Source: Granulosicoccus sp965214025
GTDB taxonomy: Bacteria > Pseudomonadota > Gammaproteobacteria > Granulosicoccales > Granulosicoccaceae
Direction of reading: 5' to 3'
DNA: 64,000 nt
Assembly (NCBI GenBank): GCA_965214025.1
Contig: CBDCAW010000041.1
Coordinates: 35,942 to 99,941, forward strand
The notes under the pieces are model-generated. The model worked only from the letters and a program-made list of their open reading frames with translations, was not told the origin of the DNA and did not search any database. The position numbers were made by a program, and so were the translations under genes. This document shows positions 53,083 to 61,371 of this stretch, in pieces; position 1 is the first letter of the stretch, and each line of letters begins with the position of its first letter.

Positions 53083-54194
53083 ATGAAGACACGTGCAGCA
53101 GTAGCGTTCGAGGCCGGCAAGCCACTGGAAGTGGTAGAGGTGGACCTCGATGGACCTCAGGCCGGCGAAGTGCTGGTGGAACTGAAGGCCACCGGCATCT
53201 GCCACACCGATGAATTCACACGCTCCGGCGATGACCCCGAAGGCGCCTTCCCGGCCATTCTCGGGCATGAGGGTGCCGGCATCGTCAGGGAAGTCGGCCA
53301 GGGTGTCACGAGTGTAGAGGTCGGTGACCATGTGATACCGCTGTACACGGCCGAATGCCGCACCTGCGAATACTGCCTCAACCCGAAGACCAACCTGTGC
53401 CAGCGAGTTCGCGAAACCCAAGGCAAGGGCGTGATGCCGGACGGCACCTCCCGCTTCAGCTACCAGGGCAGGAAACTGATGCATTACATGGGTTGCTCCA
53501 CCCTTTTCCAACTACACCGTGTTGCCGGAAGTCTCGCTGGCGAAGGTACGCCAGCGACGCCCCGTTCGAGAAGATCTGCTACGTCGGCTGCGGTGTGACC
53601 ACCGGCGTGGGTGCCGTCATCTTCACCGCAAAGGCGGAGGCAGACTGCACCGCCGTTGTGTTCGGCCTCGGCGGCATCGGGTTGAACGTGGTCCAGGGCC
53701 TGCGAATGATCGGCGCGAAACAGATCGTCGGTGTCGACATGAACCCGGCCAAGCAAGCGCTGGGCGAGACATTCGGCATGACGCACTTCGTCAACCCGAA
53801 AGACCATGGCGACGATCTGGTCGGGCACCTGGTCGAACTCACCGGCGGCGGCGCGGACTACTCCTTCGAATGCATCGGCAATGTCGACGTCATGCGCCAG
53901 GCCCTGGAATGCTGCCACAAGGGCTGGGGGGAGAGCATTATCATCGGCGTGGCAGGCGCCGGCAAGGAGATCAGCACCCGCCCGTTCCAACTGGTCACCG
54001 GGCGCTCCTGGCGAGGCACCGCCTTCGGTGGCGCCCGCGGGCGTACCGACGTGCCGAAGATCGTCGACATGTACATGGACGGTCGTATCGACATCGACAA
54101 CATGATCACACACACCATGCCGCTGGACGACATCAACGGTGCCTTCGATCTGATGCACTCCGGTGAGAGCATTCGCAGCGTAGTGCTCTATTGA
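53083..54194 (+). pseudogene. adhC: Class III alcohol dehydrogenase / S-(hydroxymethyl)glutathione dehydrogenase, two frameshifts
   Basis: Oxidises S-hydroxymethylglutathione (from formaldehyde) to S-formylglutathione with NAD. ATG 53083 has GGGAAG nearby. Zinc ligands are present: 'GICHTDE', 'GHEGAG', and the structural 'CRTCEYCLNPKTNLC'. The frame breaks near 53501 (extra C in 'tccaccctttt'): without it the text reads 'MGCSTFSNYTVLPEVSLAKV'. It breaks again near 53549-53552 (extra C), after which 'RSDAPFEKICYVGCG' is restored. The rest to 54194 is normal ('VFGLGGIGLNVVQGLRMIGA' in parts). Both insertions are +1; sequencing error is plausible. The translated length when repaired is about 369. 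Confidence 0.9.
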
Positions 54195-54208
54195 GCACGG
54201 GGGCCGAT

Positions 54209-55046
54209 ATGGAACAGAAAGCGAGCTGGGTCAGCTTCGGCGGCCGCCTGAGCGTGCACGAGCACATCAGTGACGCATGCCAGTGCCCGATGACCTTCGC
54301 AGTCTACACACCGCCTCAAGCCTCGCAGGGGCCGGTGCCGGTGTTGTGGTATCTGTCGGGACTGACGTGCAACTGGTCGAACGTGATGGAGAAATCCGGC
54401 ATTCAGAGGGCCGCCGCCGAGCACGGCATCATGATCATCGCGCCCGATACCAGCCCGCGCGGTGATGACGTGGCCGACGATGATGCCTACGACCTCGGCC
54501 AGGGGGCCGGCTTCTACCTCAGCGCAACCCAGGCCCCCTGGTCGGCGCACTACCGGATGGACCGGTACATCCTCGACGAGCTGAGCACGGTGGTGGCCGA
54601 TAATTTTCCGGCCGACATGCGGCGGCAGGGCATTACCGGTCACTCGATGGGCGGGCACGGTGCATTGACCCTTGCATCTGAAGAACGCCGAGCGGTTCTC
54701 TTCCGTATCGGCCTTTGCACCGTGCAGCTCACCAAGCAGAGCCCCATGGGGCCAGAAGGCGTTCACGACGTACCTCGGCGACGATCGCGACGCCTGGGCC
54801 GCCCACGATGCCGAGCAACTGGTTGGTGTGAAACCGTCGTCGGCAACGATCCTCATCGACACCGGCGATGCCGACCAGTTCCTCGACGAGCAGCTGATGC
54901 CCAAACGGTTCATCGACGCCTGCGAAGCCGCCGGCCAGGCGGTGAAATCGCGCCTGCAGCCGGGCTACGACCATTCGTACCACTTCGTCGCAAGCCTGGT
55001 CGGTGAACACATGGCGCATCATGCGCAAGTATTGAAGGCCGTCTGA
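54209..55046 (+). pseudogene. fghA: S-formylglutathione hydrolase, one frameshift
   Basis: Second enzyme of glutathione-dependent formaldehyde oxidation, releasing formate and glutathione. ATG 54209 gives 'MEQKASWVSFGGRLSVHEH'; a TTG at 54191 overlaps the adhC stop. Nucleophile 'GHSMGGHGAL' is followed by a break: the extra T at 54677 changes 'TLALKNAERFSSVSAFAP' to unrelated residues. Beyond it, 'ILIDTGDADQFLDE' and 'GYDHSYHFVAS' supply the triad Asp and His. Repaired length is about 278. Fifteen bases after adhC, probably one operon. Confidence 0.88.
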
Positions 55047-55140
55047 CGAATAACGTGTCTGCTCTCATGGTTCGCTGATTGTTTACCGTTAGCGCGATCA
55101 ACCTGCCGTGCGCCCGGCCGCTATGCCTACTGGAGGCGCA

Positions 55141-55416
55141 GTGGCCGTCGCCGACCCGGGAATTGCTCGCGGTAGCAGGACGGACGGCAGTGGGACTTCG
55201 AGACCCTCCGAATCGGCCATCGAAAGTACCGGCATCGGCCTGTCTATCGTGCAGAAGTCTGTCGAGACGGTCGGCGGCTACGTATCGGTCGAGTCGGAAC
55301 TTGGCAGCGGCTGCAGATTCAGTTTCGACTGGCCGAAGCGAATCGGCGAGGCGGAGGCCGCCTGGCAAGGGTGCGTGCCGAAAGCCACCGATGAGCCCCG
55401 ACGGCTGGCTGCCTGA
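55141..55416 (+). pseudogene. Histidine kinase ATPase-domain remnant
   Basis: The end of a frame here carries the G2 box and last strands of an HATPase_c domain: 'GTGIGLSIVQKSVETVGG' type text (here 'STGIGLSIVQK'), then 'VSVESELGSGCRFSFDWP'. An incomplete N-box-like 'VADPGIA' lies upstream but the spacing and the rest of the kinase are missing. About 90 codons of decayed gene between fghA and the glyoxalase. Confidence 0.6.
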
Positions 55417-55650
55417 CCGATTGCCCCTCCAGGGCTCTTGATCATTCAGCCCGTTCAGCTCTCCTGTACGAGTTGATGGCACGCACCGACGCGTTCGAAC
55501 GTGCTTCCGAACGCCACTGACGTCGGCCCACCGGCACTTGCCGGGGGACAAAGTACCATTGACACCTCTACAGGGCTACCCGAAAGTCAAGTGCACGGGC
55601 GTGCCGATTCCGCGCGACCCCTTCATTCGACACTCAGCGAGGAGCCCCAC

Positions 55651-56046
55651 TTGGCCAAGGCCATACATTCGATGATCCGCGTGCTCGACGAGCAGCGCTC
55701 CGTTGACTTCTACCGCCAGGCCTTTGCCCTGAAGGTCGCCGACAGGCTCGACTTCGAGACCTTTACGCTGGTCTACCTGAGCAATGACGAGAACAGCTTC
55801 GAGCTCGAGTTGACCATCAACAAGGACGCCACCGAGCCCTACGACCTCGGCAATGGCTACGGTCACTTCGCACTTTGTGTCGATGATCTGGAGAGCGAGC
55901 ACACTCGCTTCAAGGCCCTCGGCTACGAGCCACGCGACATCGTGGCATTCGAACCCGACGGCAAGCTGCTGGCGCGGTTCTTCTTCGTCGATGATCCCGA
56001 TGGTTATGCCATCGAAGTGCTGCAGAAGCATGGCCGCTTCCAGTAA
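55651..56046 (+). CDS. gloA: Glyoxalase I / lactoylglutathione lyase family protein
   Basis: 131 residues. Start is TTG 55651, with GAGGAG (55639-55644) six bases upstream; the longer frame from 55501 lacks coding character. The four metal ligands of GloA align: His6, Glu53 (in 'FELELT'), His72 ('YGHFAL') and Glu122 ('AIEVLQ'). Converts the methylglyoxal-glutathione hemithioacetal to S-lactoylglutathione. Placement next to glutathione-dependent formaldehyde genes makes a small glutathione detoxification neighbourhood. Confidence 0.88.
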   Translation: MAKAIHSMIRVLDEQRSVDFYRQAFALKVADRLDFETFTLVYLSNDENSFELELTINKDATEPYDLGNGYGHFALCVDDLESEHTRFKALGYEPRDIVAFEPDGKLLARFFFVDDPDGYAIEVLQKHGRFQ

Positions 56047-56109
56047 CCACGCCCACACCGCATCACTCAGCCGGATAGCGGAGCAACCCTTCAAGGAAAA
56101 CAGGCGAGC

Positions 56110-56682
56110 ATGAGCACACTCTCCACGAAAGACATCACATTCGTACGGAAACAAGCAGTCGAGTATCGTCTGAGCCGCCGGGAATTGCTGGCGAAAGGTC
56201 TTGGCCTGGGTAGCAGCTTCCTCATCGGTAGTGGCTTTCTCGCCGCGAGCAGCGCCTCATGGGCCATGGAGGTCAAGGCACTGGAGCCGGCTGCGATGGC
56301 CACGCTCGTGCAGATGGCACGCGACATCTACCCACACGACCACTTCGGCGACGAGCTGTACGCCCAGGCCGTCAAGGGGCACGACGAGATGGCTGCCCGT
56401 GATGCACCGTTCAAGGCCATGATCGAAACGGGTATTGCAAGCCTGAACACCGCTGCGAACACCTTGGGCCATGCCGATTACCTGTCCACTGGCTGGGAAT
56501 CGGAACGCGTGGAGATCTTGCGCGGCATCGAGGACGGAGAGTTCTTCCAAACCATCCGTGGCGGCTTGGTTGTCGGGTTGTACAACCAGAAGCCGGTGTG
56601 GAAGCTGCTCGGTTACGAAGGCTCGTCATACGACAAGGGTGGTTATCTGGAACGCGGCTTCGACGATGTCGCCTGGTTGTAA
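56110..56682 (+). CDS. Tat-exported small subunit, gluconate 2-dehydrogenase subunit 3-like
   Basis: 190 residues with a twin-arginine signal 'SRRELLAKGLGLGSSFLIGSG' in parts (about 22-50, cut near AWA|ME). The mature part resembles gluconate 2-dehydrogenase subunit 3 ('MATLVQMARDIYPHD', 'RGGLVVGLYNQKPVWKLLGY'). It would carry the large subunit encoded 66 bases downstream across the membrane in folded form. A dehydrogenase-linked cytochrome is not adjacent. Confidence 0.82.
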   Translation: MSTLSTKDITFVRKQAVEYRLSRRELLAKGLGLGSSFLIGSGFLAASSASWAMEVKALEPAAMATLVQMARDIYPHDHFGDELYAQAVKGHDEMAARDAPFKAMIETGIASLNTAANTLGHADYLSTGWESERVEILRGIEDGEFFQTIRGGLVVGLYNQKPVWKLLGYEGSSYDKGGYLERGFDDVAWL

Positions 56683-56748
56683 CGCAGGTTTCAACACCAG
56701 CCGGCGCACACCCGCTAACCCCCTGGCCACATCACCTGGAACTCTCTC

Positions 56749-58317
56749 ATGACCGCTCCTTACGACCTGAAAGACAATTCCGTGATCGTCGTCATCGGCA
56801 CCGGAGCCGGTGGTGGCACCCTGGCCAATGAACTGGCGCAAAAAGGCATCGGTGTCGTCGCCCTCGAGGCGGGTGGCCGGCATCTGCCCAAGGACTACCT
56901 CAACGATGAATGGGCAAGTTTCGGGCAGCTCGCCTGGACCGACATGCGAACCACCTCCGGCAGCTGGCGAGTCGCGAAGGATTTCCCCAATCTTCCGGCT
57001 TGGATCGTCAAGGCAGTCGGGGGTTCCACGGTGCACTGGGCAGGAGCTTCGCTGCGCATCCAGGCCCACGAATTCCGTGCCCTGAGCGAGTATGGCGCCG
57101 TCGAAGGCGCCAACCTGCTGGACTGGCCGCTGACCCTGGCCGAGCTCGAGCCCTATTACGTGCAAGCGGAAAACAAGATGGGCGTGACCCGTACCAACGG
57201 CATTCCCGGCCTGCCCGGCAACAACAATTTCAAGGTGATGAAGGCCGGCGCGGACAAGATGGGCTACAAGGAATGCCATACCGGGCGCATGGCGATCAAT
57301 TCGCAACCGCGAGACGATCGTGCCGCCTGCCGGCAACTCGGGTTCTGCTTCCAGGGTTGCAAGATGGGTGCGAAATGGTCGACCGCCTACACCGAGATTC
57401 CCAAGGGCGAGGCCACCGGGAACCTCGAGGTGCGCTCCGGCGCACACGTGCAGAAGATCGAGCACGACGATAGCGGCAAGGTCACCGCCGTGATCTACGT
57501 CGATGAGCAAGGCGCGCAGCAGCGCCAGATGGCGCGCGCCGTATGCGTGGCCGGCAATTCGATCGAAAGCCCCCGCCTTCTGCTCAATTCTGCCTCCAGC
57601 CTGTACCCGGACGGCCTCGGCAACTCATCCGGACAGGTCGGGCGCAATTACCTGCGCCACCTGACCGGCTCGGTCTACGGCTCGTTCGAGAAACCGGTAC
57701 ACATGTACCGCGGAACCACCATGGCAGGCATCATCAGCGATGAAGCGAGGCTCGACCCCTCACGAGGTTTCGTCGGGGGTTACGAACTTGAAACGGTTTC
57801 GGTGGGCGTGCCATTCATGGCGGCCTTCCTGAACCCCGGTGCCTGGGGCCGCGAATTCGCCTCGACCATGGATCAGTACGCACATATGGCGGGCCTGTGG
57901 ATCGTCGGCGAGGACATGCCGCAGGAAAGCAACCGCATCACACTTGCCGACGACAAGGACGCACACGGCATGCCGGTGGCCAATGTGCACTTCGACGATC
58001 ACCCCAACGATGTGGCGATGCGCACCCACGCCTATCAGCAGGGCATGGCACTCTACGACTCCGTGGGTGCCACCCAGACCCACCCCACACCGCCCTACCC
58101 GTCTACCCATAACCTCGGCACCAACCGTATGAGTGCGAAGCCGGCAGACGGCGTGGTCAACAGCTTCGGCCAGAGCCACGACATCGCCAACCTGTTCGTC
58201 TCCGATGGTAGCCAGTTCACCACCGGCGCCGCCGAGAACCCCACTCTGACCATCGTGTCGCTGGCCATCCGCCAGGCGGACAAGCTGGCCGAGCTGATGA
58301 AAGGCAAGACCATCTGA
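56749..58317 (+). CDS. GMC family oxidoreductase (large subunit)
   Basis: 522 residues. FAD-binding 'VIGTGAGGGTLANELA' at residues 15-30 and acidic 'VVALEAGGRH'. The C-terminal GMC motif shows 'STHNLGTNRM' with the catalytic-region His and 'LFVSDGSQFTTGAAENPTLTI'. Family members oxidise sugars, alcohols or choline. It lacks its own signal peptide and should be co-exported with the Tat subunit just upstream. Electrons would pass to a cytochrome not found in this window. Confidence 0.9.
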   Translation: MTAPYDLKDNSVIVVIGTGAGGGTLANELAQKGIGVVALEAGGRHLPKDYLNDEWASFGQLAWTDMRTTSGSWRVAKDFPNLPAWIVKAVGGSTVHWAGASLRIQAHEFRALSEYGAVEGANLLDWPLTLAELEPYYVQAENKMGVTRTNGIPGLPGNNNFKVMKAGADKMGYKECHTGRMAINSQPRDDRAACRQLGFCFQGCKMGAKWSTAYTEIPKGEATGNLEVRSGAHVQKIEHDDSGKVTAVIYVDEQGAQQRQMARAVCVAGNSIESPRLLLNSASSLYPDGLGNSSGQVGRNYLRHLTGSVYGSFEKPVHMYRGTTMAGIISDEARLDPSRGFVGGYELETVSVGVPFMAAFLNPGAWGREFASTMDQYAHMAGLWIVGEDMPQESNRITLADDKDAHGMPVANVHFDDHPNDVAMRTHAYQQGMALYDSVGATQTHPTPPYPSTHNLGTNRMSAKPADGVVNSFGQSHDIANLFVSDGSQFTTGAAENPTLTIVSLAIRQADKLAELMKGKTI

Positions 58318-58452
58318 GACGCCGCTGATATCGATCCTGCTACCGTAAGCGAGGCCTGGGCCAGCCCCGCGGCTTCGCCATGTAACCGTTATTCGACGAA
58401 TAGCCGACGGCGGTAATATTACATTAAATCAAGCAATTAAATGCCGATGTAA

Positions 58453-58510
58453 CCCAGCAGCCTGTTGGCGACCTTCTTACTAACCTGCCTCGCTGGGGGG
58501 GTTTTATTTT
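58453..58510 (+). terminator. Probable terminator after the GMC oxidoreductase operon
   Basis: CCCAGC (58453-58458) can pair with GCTGGG (58492-58497), followed by GGG and the T-rich run TTTTATTTT (58502-58510). The loop is long (33 bases), so pairing is the weaker part. AT-rich sequence at 58414-58442 precedes it; the 336-base gap (58318-58653) holds nothing else. Confidence 0.45.
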
Positions 58511-58653
58511 AAGGTGGCCTCCGTGCTGAAGGCGTCAGTCCGTTGGCAGGGCAACCGGGTTTGCCCTGGCGACAATGTGCAGCATCAGCGAGGTGACGAC
58601 GATCTGACCCGATAGCACGACTTTGAACAGAGGCAAACTGGGAAGCGAACTGA

Positions 58654-58995
58654 ATGCGAATACGTATCATCACCTCGGGACCGACACTGTCGGCCGCGAG
58701 CCGCGCCTTCGTCTATCGGCACATCAACACAGTCTTCCACCGCTATCGAGACCAGTTGCAGCAAGTCGACATCATGTTGAAGGTCACAGGTTGTTCGACC
58801 CAAGGTTGGGACATACTGGCCTTGGCCAAGGCCCGACTGACCGACCGTCGGGAGATCACGGCCAAGGTGGTGTGCAAGGAACTCCAGTCGGCAGTCACGA
58901 ACGTCTCCGAACGAATGAAGATCGCCATACGTCAGGCACTGGGCAAGCACATCAGCCCACCGGTGGATACGGCCTGTATGGCGGTGCTTGAGTAA
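58654..58995 (+). CDS. HPF/RaiA-like ribosome-associated protein
   Basis: 113 residues. 'MRIRIITSGPTLSAASRAFV' and the alternation 'QQVDIMLKVTG' then 'ITAKVVCKELQSAVTNVSERMKIAIRQAL' match the beta-alpha-beta-beta-beta-alpha order of HPF/RaiA proteins, which inactivate ribosomes in stationary phase or stress. GGAAG eight bases upstream of the ATG supports the start. Lacks the long C-terminal dimerisation domain. Assignment is by pattern only. Confidence 0.6.
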   Translation: MRIRIITSGPTLSAASRAFVYRHINTVFHRYRDQLQQVDIMLKVTGCSTQGWDILALAKARLTDRREITAKVVCKELQSAVTNVSERMKIAIRQALGKHISPPVDTACMAVLE

Positions 58996-59007
58996 GTTGA
59001 CGGCACT

Positions 59008-59150
59008 TCAAGCAGCCTGCCAAGCCTCCGAGCGCAACGGCAGTTCGTTGAGTTCCGCACGAGCCTCTCGCCAGGACGGATAGTGCCGATCGAGAATTTC
59101 GATGAACCGCTCGCTGTGGTTCGGGGTGTATCGGGCGCGCGCGCTTGGAC
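59008..59150 (-). pseudogene. C-terminal fragment like YgjP/DUF45 M48-type metallopeptidase
   Basis: The final 45 codons of a frame ending at 59008 read 'PNHSERFIEILDRHYPSWREARAEL' in pieces, similar to the tail of YgjP-type peptidases where 'NHSxxFW' follows the HExxH helix. The catalytic part is absent upstream. Probably a relic; the region to 59294 shows no other coding sequence. Confidence 0.4.
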
Positions 59151-59294
59151 GGCAGTACAGTCGGGCAAGCACGGGGGCCGTATCCGCGCTTCGACAGAGG
59201 CCGCCGCGCGCGCCGACGGACACCTCGGAGAACAACTTTCAGTACGCAAGAAGGGCTGAGCGACGGGTTGTCATCACCTATACGAATGTGGTGC

Positions 59295-59354
59295 AAAATG
59301 TGACCGCGGTCAAATGGTCAACACGTGTTGACCATTTGACACAGTTCACATTTT
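59295..59354. repeat. 60-bp dyad element with a perfect 32-bp palindromic core
   Basis: The core 59309-59340 is a perfect palindrome (GTCAAATGGTCAACAC then its exact reverse complement). Five bases out on each side, AAAATGTGA (59295-59303) and TCACATTTT (59346-59354) are also exact reverse complements, so the whole 60 bases are symmetric about 59324/59325 with matched five-base internal loops. A second 12-bp palindrome TGACCGCGGTCA (59301-59312) overlaps the left arm. Could be a bidirectional terminator, operator or recombination/insertion scar. Confidence 0.9.
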
Positions 59355-59504
59355 TCAATCGATGATTTCGTCATTGGACAACAGTGGCGTCATTGACAAC
59401 TGAGCCTATCCCCGTCGCTGCCCTGATGAACTCGATCTCAAGCTACCTTGCCGTGGCAATGATCGGTGCAGCGGTTGCGGCGCGAGTAGGCTTGCAGATG
59501 GACC

Positions 59505-61181
59505 TCAATCAACACTCAGTTTGACTTCAGTCAAGCTGTTCCAATCATTGTTGGTGTTCCCACGGCCGGTGATCCTGATGTACTTGGCCAGAGCGATGAA
59601 GTCGACCACATAGGTTTCGAGTTCGAGTGTGGTTCCACTCGACGATCGTTGGGTCAACACGTCGACCCAGTCATTACCATCGACGGAGACACTGACGTCA
59701 AAGATCGCCGAGCGCTGGTCACCCAGATAGAAAGCGATCGATACACTCTGCAGACTTCTGGCGCTCGCCAGACAGTACTGGATGTACTGCCCATCGCCCT
59801 GCGCCGACCATCGTGTGCTCAGGTCCCCATCGACTGTATTGCTGGCAACGTTGCCGTCGTCATCGGAGGCCACGATCAATTCGCACCTGTTCCCACCCCC
59901 CGGTGGTGCCACTTCTGCAGACCAGGCCGTGAAGGCCGCGTCGATGCTGGCATGCTCGGTGATCTCGTTACTGGTCACGTTCGCAGGCTGACCACCTCCG
60001 ATACCGTAATCGTCCGCCGTGTTCAAGGCTTCGGCGGCTGCGAAGACATGATTGTCAGTCAACGCAACGTTCTTGAACGGTTCCTCGAACAGTGAGAAGA
60101 GAGTGAACGCCTCTTGGGGGCCCGGCGTCTTGACTGTGTCGGTGACACTGAACCCGGTCTCCCAGACCAGATTATTCGCGATCGTACCGTTGCCTGAACC
60201 CAGGCCGATACCTGAGCCGGTGGAGCGCCCGACGCGGTTGTTCGATACAACGAAGTTATCGGCCTTGTCAGGCCCGCCGAGCCCTGCCGCGACGGTGATC
60301 GCCGCGCCGAAGCAGCAGTTACCTTGACCGCCATTGGTAAGCAGGTTGAACCCGGTGTCGTAAGCGAAGTTGCCGTCGATGAGGATGTCCGTAGGGCCGG
60401 TTTTCACATCTATGGCCTCGGCTCCCGTACGCTCGATTCTGTTGCCTTCGATGAGTACGCCTTGCGAGGTATTGATCGCGGGGTCGCAGTTTCCGCAGCC
60501 GACGTAGATACCTTCTCCGCGCGCCACGGCCGGTTCACCGATATCATGGATGTAATTGCCGATTACCGACACGTCTCTCGCCAGCGAGACGTTCAGACCG
60601 TACTCCTTCTCGACGCCGTAAATCTCGTTGCCGATGAAATCGACGTTGTCGATGGCACCTGTGTTCGGATCTCCCTTGTATAACCTTCCGGTACCAATAC
60701 CCCACACGGCACTGCCGATACCGTCGAACGACAACTCGGCCACCGTAATGTGCGAGACGTTCTTCAACCGCGCGATGAAACCACCTTGGCCTGAGTACCG
60801 GATGAGCGCCTTGCGTGCTCGGCCCGGTGCAGAGCGAAACACGATCGGTGCGCTGGATGTCCCTTTCAGACCCGACACCTCCCAGGGCGATGCGTAGGTT
60901 CCGGGCAACAGGTAAACTACGTCTCCTGCACCGGCCAGAGCGGTTGCACGTTGCAGCGACACCGGCGACGATTCACTGCCGCCTGTACCAGACGATGACC
61001 CGTTCGGCGAGGCCCAGATGTATTCGCCGCCGCCCCGAGGAGTTGATGCCGGCAATGTCGGGTAGCTCCAGTCGAGAAGCGAACTCGGTGGCGGGACGTC
61101 TTGGGCAAACGCTTGTGCGCCCGCGAAGCAAAGAATGAGTATCAGTAAACGCGATACCACAGATTTGCTGGTAATCTGCAA
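59505..61181 (-). CDS. Secreted right-handed beta-helix protein with discoidin-like C-terminal domain
   Basis: 558 residues. Signal peptide (cut near AFA|QD). Residues about 50-420 show the parallel beta-helix pattern of polysaccharide lyase-like folds: repeated '(V/I)xGNxI' type rungs such as 'DFIGNEIYG', 'VIGNYIHDIGE', 'LIEGNRIERTGAEAI', 'VSNNRVGRSTGSGIGLG'. Residues about 425-558 resemble an F5/8 type C (CBM32-like) domain seen in alginate-lyase-type enzymes ('DGDLSTRWSAQGDGQYIQYCL'). A lyase on an acidic polysaccharide is inferred; catalytic residues cannot be named. Confidence 0.77.
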   Translation of the reverse strand: MQITSKSVVSRLLILILCFAGAQAFAQDVPPPSSLLDWSYPTLPASTPRGGGEYIWASPNGSSSGTGGSESSPVSLQRATALAGAGDVVYLLPGTYASPWEVSGLKGTSSAPIVFRSAPGRARKALIRYSGQGGFIARLKNVSHITVAELSFDGIGSAVWGIGTGRLYKGDPNTGAIDNVDFIGNEIYGVEKEYGLNVSLARDVSVIGNYIHDIGEPAVARGEGIYVGCGNCDPAINTSQGVLIEGNRIERTGAEAIDVKTGPTDILIDGNFAYDTGFNLLTNGGQGNCCFGAAITVAAGLGGPDKADNFVVSNNRVGRSTGSGIGLGSGNGTIANNLVWETGFSVTDTVKTPGPQEAFTLFSLFEEPFKNVALTDNHVFAAAEALNTADDYGIGGGQPANVTSNEITEHASIDAAFTAWSAEVAPPGGGNRCELIVASDDDGNVASNTVDGDLSTRWSAQGDGQYIQYCLASARSLQSVSIAFYLGDQRSAIFDVSVSVDGNDWVDVLTQRSSSGTTLELETYVVDFIALAKYIRITGRGNTNNDWNSLTEVKLSVD

Positions 61182-61251
61182 GAAAGCCCCTCCAAGACGT
61201 CAATGAACAAACCGGCTGGCTGTTGTATTCAAATGTACCACAAATGTGGGA

Positions 61252-61275
61252 TATAAATCACAAATTTGATTTATA
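61252..61275. promoter_or_regulatory. AT-rich inverted repeat upstream of the beta-helix gene
   Basis: TATAAATCA (61252-61260) and TGATTTATA (61267-61275) are exact reverse complements separated by six bases. It lies about 75 bases before the gene's start in an AT-rich stretch unlike the surrounding high-GC sequence. A transcription factor operator is likely; the regulator is unknown. Confidence 0.5.
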
Positions 61276-61371
61276 ATTCCGTTCACAGAATCATGTCAAG
61301 ACAGACAGGTCTGTTGCATGAGTACAGATCTCACACACCGTCCCGACCCCTGCCCGCCGAACGGATCGTCG

